Shown here: positions 54,026-63,949 of the stretch, in pieces
Layout: every line of letters begins with the position of its first letter
How positions within the stretch are numbered: the stretch's first letter is position 1
NCBI RefSeq assembly: GCF_040151475.1
Contig: NZ_JBDKWG010000147.1
Span: forward strand, 131,484 to 195,483
Source: CAXBNB01 sp040151475
GTDB lineage: Bacteria > Bacteroidota > Bacteroidia > Cytophagales > Cyclobacteriaceae
DNA: 64,000 bases
Direction of reading: 5' to 3'
Program-made: the position numbers and the translations under genes
The notes under the pieces: model-generated
Seen by the model: the letters and a program-made list of their open reading frames with translations, nothing else
What the model was told of the DNA's origin: nothing
Databases searched by the model: none

Positions 54026-55348
54026 TTACAAATCCTTCACCAAGACATTGGCAGAAGAGCTTTTAATCTCTTCCAAAATCTGATCGACCGTCTTATCAAT
54101 TTTGGACATTATCTCATTTTGATGTGCACAAATGCTGTTCAGCCCATCTTTATCCAGTTTGCTAAAGACGTACTCTATAGTGATCTTGTGTATATCTATT
54201 GCAGGGAGGTAAACATCAACTTCCTTCTGATTTACCTTACTTCTAAGCAATACACCAGCATGCACCAGATCATTCATCACATCCGCAACAAACCGATATG
54301 GAATTTGAAGGGCATCAGATACTTCCACTTTTGTCAAAGGGATTTCTCCGTTTTCAAAGTTTTTTACTATCAAAGACATTACCAAAAGCACGGTTTTTCG
54401 TTTCCGCTCATAGCTCAATTCCATATTGGAATCGTCCGGAATATACCTGTCCACATTTTGATGGGCGTAAGAGATTTCACCTCCAATAAAAACTATTGTC
54501 CAACTGATCTGAGTGAAAATCAGAAACAAAGGGAGTGCAGCAAAACTACCGTAAATGGCGTTGTAGTTGGATACACCTATTTGAAATGTAATAAAACCCC
54601 ATTGTGTAAGCTGAAAAACAGTACCTGCAATAACTCCGGCAATCATTGCTGATTTAAACTTAACCCTTGTATTGGGCATGATCATATAAACCAGGGTAAA
54701 TAATATCCAAATCACGAAGTACGGAGAAATATTCAGAAAGAAAATCACGATAGGTTCTATAAATCCCAGCACTTCTATTTCTTCAGATATTTCTGCTATT
54801 TGAGTTCGAATGAAAACAGTAAGACTGTTAGAAACGAACAACAAAATAGGAGCAAACACCACAATACCGAAGTAATCGGTAAATTTTCTAACCCATGATC
54901 TGGGTTGTTTTATGTGCCATATTGTGTTAAATGCTACTTCGATATTATTAAGCAATCGCATTACTACATATATCAATATAACAATACCTATACCTGCTAT
55001 TAATCCTCCTTTGGCATTGTCCAGCATATTTTGAGCATATACAAAGGACTGCTCCAAAATCTCCTCTTGCCCCTTAAAAAACTTTCCCAATTCCCCTTTT
55101 AAATCCTTACCAAACCCAAATCCTTTTGATATACCAAAAATAGTAGCAATAACTGGTACGATTGACAAGGTGGAGAAGTAGGTCAATGCAGATGCCTGAA
55201 TAAATACTTTGTCTTTGGCGATTTCTTTACCTGTGATGATGAAAATTTTAATCCATCGGTAGAGTCTTGCTTTATAACCCTGAATGCCTTTGGTTTTCCA
55301 AATATCTATGGCCAGAAACTGTAGTATCTTCTTAACAGGTATTTTCAC
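54026..55348 (-). CDS. YihY/BrkB-family membrane protein
   Basis: This 440-residue protein has six membrane segments between about 45 and 285 with family motifs ALTYFSTLSIVPVI, AFNTIWHI and YGSFAALPLFLIF. A soluble tail of about 140 residues looks like a winged helix (VEVSDALQIPYRFVADVMNDLVHAGVL). The family was once called RNase BN wrongly; its role is unclear. The start is GTG 55348, 3 nt after the Ppx/GppA stop, so the two genes are coexpressed. Confidence 0.9.
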   Translation of the reverse strand: MKIPVKKILQFLAIDIWKTKGIQGYKARLYRWIKIFIITGKEIAKDKVFIQASALTYFSTLSIVPVIATIFGISKGFGFGKDLKGELGKFFKGQEEILEQSFVYAQNMLDNAKGGLIAGIGIVILIYVVMRLLNNIEVAFNTIWHIKQPRSWVRKFTDYFGIVVFAPILLFVSNSLTVFIRTQIAEISEEIEVLGFIEPIVIFFLNISPYFVIWILFTLVYMIMPNTRVKFKSAMIAGVIAGTVFQLTQWGFITFQIGVSNYNAIYGSFAALPLFLIFTQISWTIVFIGGEISYAHQNVDRYIPDDSNMELSYERKRKTVLLVMSLIVKNFENGEIPLTKVEVSDALQIPYRFVADVMNDLVHAGVLLRSKVNQKEVDVYLPAIDIHKITIEYVFSKLDKDGLNSICAHQNEIMSKIDKTVDQILEEIKSSSANVLVKDL

Positions 55349-55351
55349 TAC

Positions 55352-56257
55352 TTATGAGTTTTTGATTAAGAAACGCCCTTTTTGATATCTATTCTTTTCA
55401 TAAAGGTAATTCATGATCCCATCCTTCAGCCCAACATCGGGTACTAAAATTTTATTGGCATCAGCCTTTTTCATTACATTCAAATAAATATCCGAAGCAG
55501 GAATGATTACATCGGCACGGTCAGCATTCAATTGAAGTTTGTACATCCTTTCTTCCAGAGGAAGCTCCTTCAGCATCGCTCTGGTGGCTTTTAGCTGTTT
55601 AATAGACATCTGTTTGTCGGCAATGCCTACAGCCAATTCGTACAGTTTGTTGATGTTTCCTCCGGTACCAATAGCTGTAATATGATAATCACTATTGCTT
55701 GTATAAGAATCAATCCAATCGTACAATGCCTGCCAGGCGGCTTCTTTACTTTTCAGTGCCAGCTTTCGCACTGTTCCTATTGGAAATGACCTTGCAGCAA
55801 CTTTTATTTTGTTTTTGTAAAGGTTGAGTTCAGTACTACCACCACCCACATCAATATGTAAATAATCCCCTTCATCCAACTGAAACGCAATTACTCTGTT
55901 AATCATTTCCGCTTCTTCTTCTCCCGAAATGATATTTATTTTCAACCCTGATTCTTCATATATTTTTTGCACCAGTTCTCCCCCATTTTCCGCTTCTCTT
56001 ACAGCGGAAGTAGCACAAGCATAATACTCATCTACTTCGTAAAGGTCTATCATGATTTTAAAGGCCTTCATCAGTTCAATAAACTGACCAGTCTTTACCT
56101 CTCCAATTTTTTGCAGGCTAAATACATCTCCCCCAAGCCTCAAAGGAAACCGAATATATTGAAGCCTTTTGAAGGTTGTGTTGTCTCCATAGCTGATCAC
56201 GTTGGTTATCTGTAACCTTACAGCATTTGATCCTATATCTATTGCAGCTAGCTTCAT
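55352..56257 (-). CDS. Ppx/GppA-family phosphatase
   Basis: The 301-residue actin-like ATPase-fold protein starts KLAAIDIGSNAVRLQI (phosphate 1 motif), continues with ACATSAVREAENGGEL, and has the second phosphate loop LHIDVGGGSTELNLY near 140 and ITAIGTGGNINKL near 205. It lacks the HD-type C-terminal domain of long Ppx enzymes. It hydrolyses polyphosphate or pppGpp; the short form does not tell which. Confidence 0.9.
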   Translation of the reverse strand: MKLAAIDIGSNAVRLQITNVISYGDNTTFKRLQYIRFPLRLGGDVFSLQKIGEVKTGQFIELMKAFKIMIDLYEVDEYYACATSAVREAENGGELVQKIYEESGLKINIISGEEEAEMINRVIAFQLDEGDYLHIDVGGGSTELNLYKNKIKVAARSFPIGTVRKLALKSKEAAWQALYDWIDSYTSNSDYHITAIGTGGNINKLYELAVGIADKQMSIKQLKATRAMLKELPLEERMYKLQLNADRADVIIPASDIYLNVMKKADANKILVPDVGLKDGIMNYLYEKNRYQKGRFLIKNS

Positions 56258-56333
56258 CTGTCTGATTATTGTATCCTACCTTTGTACAATATATAAATAA
56301 TTTTAAGAAGAGGTAGAATTGTAAATGTAATTC

Positions 56334-58790
56334 TTATAAGTCCTTGTAGATTTCCAACAACCTTTCATCGGTTTCAGTAGTTTTTATTTGAGCCAAAAGT
56401 TGTTCTACACCTTTTACATCAGAAAGTAACATCAACCCCTGATATGCAGAAAGCCTCACAATATAGTTGGGGTGGCCTGAAGCCAATTTGCCAAAAGTAT
56501 CCACTGCCATCTTTCGTTCTTCCTCTGGTGCTTTCAGCAGCATTTCTGAAAAGTACTGAATAAAGTAAAAAAGTTCATTGCCTGAAAAAATGCTCATTTT
56601 GTCAGCATACCAATTATAATCAGGGTATTCCTCTTGCGCACTGAAATAACCAACAAGCGAAATAATTACATTGATATTGTTTTCCTTTTTAAACCCTTCA
56701 ATCAAATCATCCGCAATCTTCTGCTTGGAATCAGCAATGAATTGAATAGCACTTCCTACCACATAGTAAGAAGAATCATTTAATGCTTCGTATAATCTGG
56801 ATGAATACTTATCGGGATTTGCAGAGGTCAAAATAGAAAGTACCTCTGCCCTTACATAGGGGTTTTCGTCATCCAGCATAGCAACAAGCTGTGCTTCATA
56901 TTTTTTTTGTTTAACCACCTTCGAAGCGATATGACCTAAGGCTATCAATCGAATGTCAAAAAATGAATCCCGTAATCCTTTCTCAACCAGTTCGTGTTGC
57001 AAAGACCCACTTTTAAAACCCGCCACTTTCATCATGGCTTCCTTTCTTGCTTCATAACCTGGCGCATATTCATATTGGAATGTCAACTCTTTATCCGATT
57101 TATCATGATTTATTTGAGCAAGCAATTGATTCTCAGGATCGAAGAGCACCAATTGCGGTGCTTCACTCATTGGAAACTTATAGGTTTCCGTTTCTTCTTC
57201 AATAATCAATGGGAAACGCTGTTTTTCCCCAGACATCCAAACATCTACAAATACCGGAAGCTTAAACAGATGTGTTTCCTCGTTTTGAGATTGAGTGATA
57301 TCAAAGTACAATGTATCGTTCTGATATTTGTGGGCAATGTCCAAAGTTGGATGTCCTGCAAGCATAAACCACTGATCAAAAAACCAGTTGAGATCCTCAC
57401 CCGTCACCATTTCGAAAGCTAATCTGAGGTCATTTATTTCTACCGTCTGAAAAGCATTTTGATTCAAATACAAATTCAAAGCCGTGAAAAAAGCTTCATC
57501 CCCAACGTAGTTTCTAAGCATGTGCAACACCCAGCCACCCTTGTTGTAAGAATGCCTGTCAAACATGTCTTCTCTGGAATCATAATAGTACCTGATTAAT
57601 GATTTGGGACTATCATTGGCCTCATCAAAATAGCTTTCTTTAGACACAGAAAAATTATAATCCGCTTCATCCTGTCCATACTTGTATTCATTCCACAGGT
57701 ATTCCGAATAATTAGCAAATCCTTCATTGAGCGTTAGATTAGACCATGACTCGGTGGTCACTAGGTCACCAAACCACTGGTGAAACAACTCATGAGCTAT
57801 AATGTCGTCCCATCGCCTGTCCAGCAACTCTCTTCTATTGGACTGAACTGCTTCCATAAATACTGATGCAGTGGTATTTTCCATCGCTCCTGACACAAAA
57901 TCCCTTACTACAACCTGGGCATATTTTTGCCAGGGGAAATTAATTCCAAGCAGTTCGGAAAAATATGTCATCATCTCGGGCGTATTGCCAAAAATATCTT
58001 TGGCGTACGGTGCATATTCTTTTTCCACCAGATAAGTCAAGGGAACTCCCTGCCATTCATCCTCAATTGCTGCAAAGTCACCGACTGCCATCATAAACAA
58101 GTACGGTGCATGTGGCAAATCCATCTCCCAATAATCTGTTCGGGTATTGTCATTATTTTTTACAGATTCTACTAATACGCCATTTGACAGGGTCTTGAAT
58201 TTATCCTCAACAGTAATGTACATTTCCTGCGTACATTTTTCATTTGGAGAGTCAATCGTAGGAAACCATGCTGAATTGGATTCTGTCTCTCCTTGTGTCC
58301 ATATCTGTTGAGGCTTGTTTTTCTCTTCGTTGAGAGGATTAATGAAATAAAGTCCCTTGTCTGATTTTATAGCATCACTACCTCCGGGTTTTCGTTCATT
58401 TGGTTTAGCCAAATAATCAATCTTCACACTTAAAGTATCTTCTCTTGTGTATTCTTTTCCCAGATCAATGGTTAATTGATCTTCTGAGTAATCGAATCTT
58501 AAAGCAGATTCGGTGGAGCCATTTAGGATACTCACTGAGTTGATGTTCATTCCTTTGGCATCCAAAACCACATCTGATTGAGGAAAGAAATAAGGAGTAA
58601 AATCCAAGGTAGCAACTCCATGCAAATGCTGCTTTTTCCAATCAAAGGACACTTCCAATTTGGTATGGATCAAATCTATATACCTAGTACGGGATGCCCT
58701 GTATTCTGTACTTGCTTCATCTTGTGCCTCCATCTTTTGGAGGATACACATCAAGCAAAATACGGAAATTAATATTCTAAAATTCTTCAA
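56334..58790 (-). CDS. M1-family aminopeptidase
   Basis: The 818-residue secreted peptidase has a signal peptide (MKNFRILISVFCLMCILQKM) if it starts at TTG 58790, which I prefer to the upstream TTG at 58826. It has the substrate-binding SGAMENTTASVF and the zinc motif HELFHQWFGD with the downstream glutamate in NEGFANYSEYLW (near residues 310-350). C-terminal HEAT-like repeats follow (LVAMLDDENPYVRAEVLSI). It trims N-terminal residues from peptides, probably in the periplasm. Confidence 0.93.
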   Translation of the reverse strand: MKNFRILISVFCLMCILQKMEAQDEASTEYRASRTRYIDLIHTKLEVSFDWKKQHLHGVATLDFTPYFFPQSDVVLDAKGMNINSVSILNGSTESALRFDYSEDQLTIDLGKEYTREDTLSVKIDYLAKPNERKPGGSDAIKSDKGLYFINPLNEEKNKPQQIWTQGETESNSAWFPTIDSPNEKCTQEMYITVEDKFKTLSNGVLVESVKNNDNTRTDYWEMDLPHAPYLFMMAVGDFAAIEDEWQGVPLTYLVEKEYAPYAKDIFGNTPEMMTYFSELLGINFPWQKYAQVVVRDFVSGAMENTTASVFMEAVQSNRRELLDRRWDDIIAHELFHQWFGDLVTTESWSNLTLNEGFANYSEYLWNEYKYGQDEADYNFSVSKESYFDEANDSPKSLIRYYYDSREDMFDRHSYNKGGWVLHMLRNYVGDEAFFTALNLYLNQNAFQTVEINDLRLAFEMVTGEDLNWFFDQWFMLAGHPTLDIAHKYQNDTLYFDITQSQNEETHLFKLPVFVDVWMSGEKQRFPLIIEEETETYKFPMSEAPQLVLFDPENQLLAQINHDKSDKELTFQYEYAPGYEARKEAMMKVAGFKSGSLQHELVEKGLRDSFFDIRLIALGHIASKVVKQKKYEAQLVAMLDDENPYVRAEVLSILTSANPDKYSSRLYEALNDSSYYVVGSAIQFIADSKQKIADDLIEGFKKENNINVIISLVGYFSAQEEYPDYNWYADKMSIFSGNELFYFIQYFSEMLLKAPEEERKMAVDTFGKLASGHPNYIVRLSAYQGLMLLSDVKGVEQLLAQIKTTETDERLLEIYKDL

Positions 58791-59146
58791 AGGATTCTCA
58801 CATTTTTCAACCAAACAAAAAAACAAGGCGCAAATATATTATATAAACGAGTATAACAGATATACTTGTATATCTACAATATACAAGGTTACTATCTAGC
58901 TATCTAAGTTTAGAGTTGGTGTTGAAAATAATCAACTGTCAATGGTCGATAGTCAACAGCCAATGACTGATTCTTTTGCCCTTGTTGGTCTCCTGACTGA
59001 CAAAGACTAGGAGGTCGGCCTTCAAGAATATATTCTCAATAATAGTCTTGCATTTTACACGTTTTTCAACAAACCAAATAAAAACAGGTGAATTCCCTGT
59101 AATTGACCATTAATTACTAATTTCGCCTGTTAAATTTCCCGTATAT
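58791..59146. other. Intergenic region with imperfect inverted repeat
   Basis: This 356-bp space separates the divergent M1 and DUF2723 genes. An imperfect hairpin lies at 58987-59016 (GGTCTCCTGACT and AGACTAGGAGGTC). Upstream is a TCAA-rich stretch with near-repeated GTCAA units (58930-58970). No coding frame or clear promoter was recognised. Confidence 0.4.
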
Positions 59147-62089
59147 ATGTCTGATTTCAATAAGATTAACAATATAACAGGATGGCTTCTTTTTGTGCTA
59201 TCCACAACAGTATATGCCCTAACAGTAGAACCCACTGCCAGCTATTGGGATTGTGGTGAATTCATCTCTGTTTCCTACAAACTGGAAGTACCTCATCCCC
59301 CCGGTGCTCCTTTGTTCCTGCTTATTGGCCGATTATTTTCTTTTCTGGCTTTTGGCGATACCCAGGAGGTGGCCTACTGGATCAACATGCTCAGTGTGGT
59401 GAGTAGTGGGTTCACGATACTGTTTTTATTTTGGTCAATCACTCATTTGGCTAAGAAAATGATTCCTGAAGAAGGTGAATGGGCAAATTTACTGGTAATA
59501 GGGAGTGGCGCAATAGGTGCCCTTGTTTACACCTTTTCTGACTCATTTTGGTTCTCTGCTGTGGAAGCAGAAGTTTATGGAATGTCGTCCTTTTTTACCG
59601 CATTTGTAGTTTGGGCAATGTTGAAATGGGAAAACATTGATGACTCAGGCAGACAAAACAGGTGGATGATTTTGATTGCTTATATGATAGGATTGTCCAT
59701 AGGCGTCCATTTGCTGAATCTGGTAACACTTCCTGCGCTGGGATTAATCTATTATTTTAAAAAACGAGATACTCCTTCATTGAAAGGAATAGTTACCACT
59801 CTGATTGTAAGCGGAATAATCATTCTTTTGATCATGGAAGCAATCATTCCTGGCATACCAAGTTTTGCAGGAAAAATGGAAGTATTCCTGGTCAATAACA
59901 TCGGGCTTCCATTTGGCTCGGGGGTTGTGATCTTAATATTAGCTATACTGGGAGGTCTGATATATGGTATTTACTATTCTATTAAGGAGCAAAAAGCAGC
60001 TTTAAACACAGTTTTGTTGTGCTTTGCTTTTATTCTGATCGGATACTCATCTTATTCACTGGTATTGATTCGATCAAATTACAATCCTCCAATCGACGAA
60101 AATAACCCTGAAAGCCTGCTAAGCTTTGTGTCGTACCTGAAAAGAGAGCAGTACGGTAGCCGACCTCTACTAAGTGGACAGCTTTATACCGCTGAGGTGG
60201 TAGATCAAACCAAAGGAGAGCCTGTTTATAGAAAAGGAAAAGACGAATACGAAATTGCCGATTATAAAATGGATTACATCTATGATCCGCAACAAACTTC
60301 TATATTACCACGTGCCTGGAGCAATGCTCCCGCTCATGTCCAAAAATACAGGCAAATATTAGGATTGAAACAAGGTGAAAAACCAAGCTTTGGTGACAAT
60401 TTATACTTCATGTTTAAGCATCAGTTGGGTACGATGTATTTCCGCTATTTTATGTGGAATTTTTCGGGCAGGGAGTCTGACATACAAGGAGCAGACTGGA
60501 TGGGAATCCCTGCGGCATTGAAAAATGTACCTCAGGCACTCAAAGAAAACAAAGGAAGAAATGCCTTTTTTATGATCCCACTTATCCTTGGGCTGATTGG
60601 TATGTTCTTTCAATACTACAAAGACCCATACAATTTCTTTTTTGTCGCCATGCTGTTTTTCCTTACAGGAGCGGCTATAGTATTGTACCTGAACTCCCCT
60701 CCGGTAGAACCACGCGAAAGAGACTATATATATGCCGGATCCTATTATGCTTTCGCTTTTTGGGTAGGCATGGCGGTGATTGGTCTTTACAGAGGCATAA
60801 GTATGGTAGTGAAAAACAACATGGCAGCAGTGGCTATAGCCATTCTGTTGTGCCTTCCTGCACCTGCTCTGATGGCATCAGAAGGATGGGACGACCATGA
60901 CAGATCAGACAGGTATTTTTCTGTAGATTCAGCCAAAAACTTTCTTGCCTCTTGTGCGCCCAATGCCATCATTTTTACAGGTGGAGATAACGATACTTTC
61001 CCTCTGTGGTATGTACAGGAAGTGGAAGGATTCAGAACAGATGTCAGGGTGATTGTATTAAGTTACTTCAATACCGACTGGTACATAGAGCAGATGATGC
61101 GAGATGCTTATGAATCCAAACCTCTCCCGTTTGGCCTGACCAAAGAACACTATATTCAGGGAGGGCCAAATGATTATTTGCCTCTCATCGAGCGAGAAAA
61201 TATCAAAGGAGCAATGAGCACCGTTCAATTCCTGAAATTGATAAAAGAGGATCATCCGGCATTGAAAATTAAAGCTTCTTTCTCAAGTTACAATTCTGTA
61301 CCGTCCAAGACTTTCTATCTGAATGTAGATACTACTGCACTTCTGGCAAAAAATATAATACCTGAAACCAAAAAAGATTTGTTGACCGATAAGATGGTCT
61401 GGACTTTGAAAGGAAGGGCTTTGGAGAAAAAAGACCTTGCCATTCTGGATTTGATAGTGAACAACAACTGGGAGCGGCCTATTTACTTCAACAATACTTC
61501 ACTAGCCGGGGTAAATCTCAACATCAGACAATACATGGTTCAGGAAGGAATGGCCTTCAGGCTTTTGCCTTTAGAAAACCCTGACCCGTCAGAATTGCTG
61601 ATCGATACAGATAAGATGTATGACAATGTGATGAACAATTTTTACTGGAGAGAATTAGATAATCCCGATGTGTATTATTCTGAAGATTACAGAAATTTTG
61701 TTCTCAACCACAGGGCAGCATTCAATACTCTGGCAGAAGCACTATTACAAGAAGGAAAAACAGAAAAAGCCAAAGAAGTGATACTTATGTCTCTGGAAAG
61801 GATTCCGGATGAATCTATCAGGTACGATCATTTCAGCGTACAACAAATAGGAATGCTACTTGCTTTTGGAGAAGACGACAAAGCCAAAACAATGGCTGAG
61901 GTGATGGCTCAAAGAGCTGATGAAATGCTCACGTATTTGTTTGACAACAATATAGCAGATCAATACGAACTGCAAAGAAACCTGATTCAGTTGAGTGAAA
62001 TTGCAAGGGCATTTAAAGCATCTAACAACGATGAGCTCGCTTCTAAATATGAACAGTTATTCAGAAAACACTATGATGTAGCAGGTTAA
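59147..62089 (+). CDS. DUF2723 membrane protein (GT117 family)
   Basis: This 980-residue protein has about 13 membrane segments in its first 560 residues and a soluble C-terminal half. The DUF2723 signature is at the start: PTASYWDCGEFISVSYKLEVPHPPGAPLF, cited in parts as SYWDCGEF and PHPPGAPLF. A PVEPRERDYIYAGSYYAF segment (near 525) and FTGGDNDTFPLWYVQE (near 610) follow. Family members are GT-C type glycosyltransferases, now listed as GT117, and are thought to act on protein glycans in Bacteroidota. The C-terminal end has helical, TPR-like repeats. Confidence 0.92.
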   Translation: MSDFNKINNITGWLLFVLSTTVYALTVEPTASYWDCGEFISVSYKLEVPHPPGAPLFLLIGRLFSFLAFGDTQEVAYWINMLSVVSSGFTILFLFWSITHLAKKMIPEEGEWANLLVIGSGAIGALVYTFSDSFWFSAVEAEVYGMSSFFTAFVVWAMLKWENIDDSGRQNRWMILIAYMIGLSIGVHLLNLVTLPALGLIYYFKKRDTPSLKGIVTTLIVSGIIILLIMEAIIPGIPSFAGKMEVFLVNNIGLPFGSGVVILILAILGGLIYGIYYSIKEQKAALNTVLLCFAFILIGYSSYSLVLIRSNYNPPIDENNPESLLSFVSYLKREQYGSRPLLSGQLYTAEVVDQTKGEPVYRKGKDEYEIADYKMDYIYDPQQTSILPRAWSNAPAHVQKYRQILGLKQGEKPSFGDNLYFMFKHQLGTMYFRYFMWNFSGRESDIQGADWMGIPAALKNVPQALKENKGRNAFFMIPLILGLIGMFFQYYKDPYNFFFVAMLFFLTGAAIVLYLNSPPVEPRERDYIYAGSYYAFAFWVGMAVIGLYRGISMVVKNNMAAVAIAILLCLPAPALMASEGWDDHDRSDRYFSVDSAKNFLASCAPNAIIFTGGDNDTFPLWYVQEVEGFRTDVRVIVLSYFNTDWYIEQMMRDAYESKPLPFGLTKEHYIQGGPNDYLPLIERENIKGAMSTVQFLKLIKEDHPALKIKASFSSYNSVPSKTFYLNVDTTALLAKNIIPETKKDLLTDKMVWTLKGRALEKKDLAILDLIVNNNWERPIYFNNTSLAGVNLNIRQYMVQEGMAFRLLPLENPDPSELLIDTDKMYDNVMNNFYWRELDNPDVYYSEDYRNFVLNHRAAFNTLAEALLQEGKTEKAKEVILMSLERIPDESIRYDHFSVQQIGMLLAFGEDDKAKTMAEVMAQRADEMLTYLFDNNIADQYELQRNLIQLSEIARAFKASNNDELASKYEQLFRKHYDVAG

Positions 62090-62182
62090 GAAAGAGGCAT
62101 TCAAGATGCCTCTTGAAATTTCAATTTTTAACCGAATTAAAATCTTGAAACCATTTTACGTTCAAAATAAGTTACACATCGG

Positions 62183-63316
62183 TTAGCCCTCGTTGCTAAA
62201 TATGTTGATGTAATCTCTGAAATAGTAAATTTTTCCTCTTTTACCTCCTGTGACTTCATGGATAATTTTCCGGTTTTCTAATTCTTCTAATAGTTTATAC
62301 ACTGAAGGCAGGGATAAATTAGTGGTTTTCTTTGCTTTTTGAGCATCAGTTATTGGATGTTGGTAGAGCTGCTTTACGATAATGTTGGCATTTGCAGACC
62401 TACTACCTAAACTTTGAAGTTTAGTTTCTATCTCTTGTTGAAGCTTCATGATTTTATCAAAAGTACTGATACTGTTTTTTGCTGTTTCTATCACCCCAAC
62501 CAGAAAAAATTTAAACCATTGGTTTATATCGTTTTTTTCTCTTACCCTCATCAAATTATCATAGTAAAGCGTTCTGTTTCTTTCAAAAAAATCTGATAGA
62601 TACAAAATCGGTTTTTTCAATATCCCTTTTTCAACAAGATAGAGTGTTATCATCAAGCGCCCCACTCGTCCATTCCCATCCAAAAATGGGTGTATTGTTT
62701 CGAATTGATAATGTATCAATGCAATCTTCAGTAGTTCTGGAAAATACACTTCTTCACTATGAGCTAGTTTTTCAAGATCGCTCATGTATTCATCTATTGT
62801 AGAATGTATCGGAGGAATGAATGTAGCATCTATAATACTTGCACCCCCAATCCAATTTTGACTGGTTCTAAATTCTCCTGGTAATTTATGTTTTCCTCTT
62901 ACTCCCGAAAGTAAAATTTTATGAGTTTGTTTTATCAAACGGGAAGAAAACGGCAAGTCTTCAAGTTTACTGATTGCTTGATTTAATGCGGAAATATAAT
63001 TTTGCACTTCTTCCCAATCATCACGCTTTTCCTCTGAGATATCTTCCTTATCAAGCAATGCTTCTTCAATATTTGTCTTAGTTCCTTCAATTTTACTGGA
63101 TTGAGTAGCCTCTTTTAGTACATGCATACTAATAAACAAGTCTATGTTTGGGATATATTCAGAGTACATATCCAATCTACCCAATTGTCTGTCTGCCTGG
63201 CTAAGAAGGTTGAGTAATTCCATATTCTCAATTTTCCATTGCCTATGGATTTTCTCTGGCTGAAAGCTCTTATATGTTCCTTGGTTGATTAGCTTACCTG
63301 ATGTGAATGTTATCAT
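62183..63316 (-). CDS. Fic-family AMPylase with N-terminal inhibitory motif and winged helix
   Basis: Fic enzymes transfer AMP from ATP to protein hydroxyls. This 377-residue protein has the Fic motif HPFLDGNGRVGRL near 206-217, complete with His and both Arg. The class II inhibitory helix SSKIEG (S73 and E77-G78) near the N-terminus keeps it off in the resting state. A winged helix (about 325-370, TNLSLPSVYKLLEELENRKI) suggests DNA binding and autoregulation. No partner antitoxin gene is next to it, in keeping with the built-in inhibitor. Confidence 0.93.
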   Translation of the reverse strand: MITFTSGKLINQGTYKSFQPEKIHRQWKIENMELLNLLSQADRQLGRLDMYSEYIPNIDLFISMHVLKEATQSSKIEGTKTNIEEALLDKEDISEEKRDDWEEVQNYISALNQAISKLEDLPFSSRLIKQTHKILLSGVRGKHKLPGEFRTSQNWIGGASIIDATFIPPIHSTIDEYMSDLEKLAHSEEVYFPELLKIALIHYQFETIHPFLDGNGRVGRLMITLYLVEKGILKKPILYLSDFFERNRTLYYDNLMRVREKNDINQWFKFFLVGVIETAKNSISTFDKIMKLQQEIETKLQSLGSRSANANIIVKQLYQHPITDAQKAKKTTNLSLPSVYKLLEELENRKIIHEVTGGKRGKIYYFRDYINIFSNEG

Positions 63317-63330
63317 TTTGCTGTTCCTGT

Positions 63331-63347
63331 TGATTAAAGTTTAATCA
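63331..63347. promoter_or_regulatory. Candidate Fic operator: perfect palindrome
   Basis: TGATTAAA-G-TTTAATCA is a perfect 8+1+8 palindrome that starts 15 bp upstream of the Fic ATG. It could bind the winged-helix C-terminus of the Fic protein; inference from position and symmetry. Confidence 0.5.
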
Positions 63348-63357
63348 AAGGTAGTTA

Positions 63358-63411
63358 TTAATTAAGAAATAATGAAAAAACTTAATTAATAGAATCGTTA
63401 ATTAAGAAATA
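63358..63411. promoter_or_regulatory. Three TTAATTAA boxes upstream of the Fic gene
   Basis: TTAATTAAGAAATA occurs twice in the same direction (63358-63371 and 63398-63411, 40 bp apart) with an inverted CTTAATTAAT at 63381-63390 between them. The arrangement is operator-like, though AT-rich chance similarity is possible. Confidence 0.4.
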
Positions 63412-63459
63412 TTGAATTAGGTTAATTAGCAAAGCTTGCCAGTAAAGGTTAATACTGAA

Positions 63460-63582
63460 TAGAGCCTGTCTATAAAGTACCATCCATGCTTTACTAAGCT
63501 TTTAAAGATTGGTAAAGCTGTTAAAACAGTAAGCTTTAAGAATCCTGAAAGGCTTCTCAAAGCACATTATAGACAGACTCTA
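63460..63582. mobile_element. MITE-like element with TA target duplication
   Basis: The 119-bp element 63462-63580 has terminal inverted repeats matching at 16 of 20 positions (GAGCCTGTCTATAAAGT at left; GAGTCTGTCTATAATGT read from the right). It is flanked by TA on both sides (63460-63461 and 63581-63582). There is no coding capacity. TA duplication fits mobilisation by an IS630/Tc1- or IS5-type transposase, none of which is in the window. Confidence 0.6.
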
Positions 63583-63949
63583 AATAAGCCCCTCCTCAAA
63601 AACACTTTCGGTCAGGAGTAATTGATTTTGTTTTGTCCAGAGGAAAATTATTTTCCAGGGTTTATTGTATTTCATATTCTTTCACCACTGAAGTGATTAG
63701 AATCGTCATAACCTAAAAACTACCTGCTTTATACTACTCATATTACAGTAAATTTCACTTACTGTCCAGTCAAATTAAAACAAAACTGCCTAACCGGAGA
63801 TTTGCCGGGGAGAGAAGTATAAGCTTTAATTAACTACTAAAACCCACATTACATTTAGCCATTGTTGAACGAACCTCCTTCGTCGGAAGCCCTTCGGGGA
63901 ATGCCAAAGAACTTCTAACTTCGGAGTTCACAAAATAAGAATTGAAGTT
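63583..63949. other. Intergenic region at the right edge
   Basis: No coding frame was recognised. Minor hairpins occur: ACAGTAA / TTACTGT near 63745-63770, CTTCGTCGGAAG near 63880-63890, and GAACT / AGTTC near 63910-63930. They may be the leader of a gene lying past the edge. Confidence 0.3.

Noticed and set aside
54119..54652. 177-codon plus-strand frame
   Set aside because: It is antisense to the BrkB gene and shows no motif or plausible start region.
62183..63316. Fic gene as the toxin of a two-gene toxin-antitoxin pair
   Set aside because: The inhibitory motif is inside the same protein and no small antitoxin frame lies next to it.
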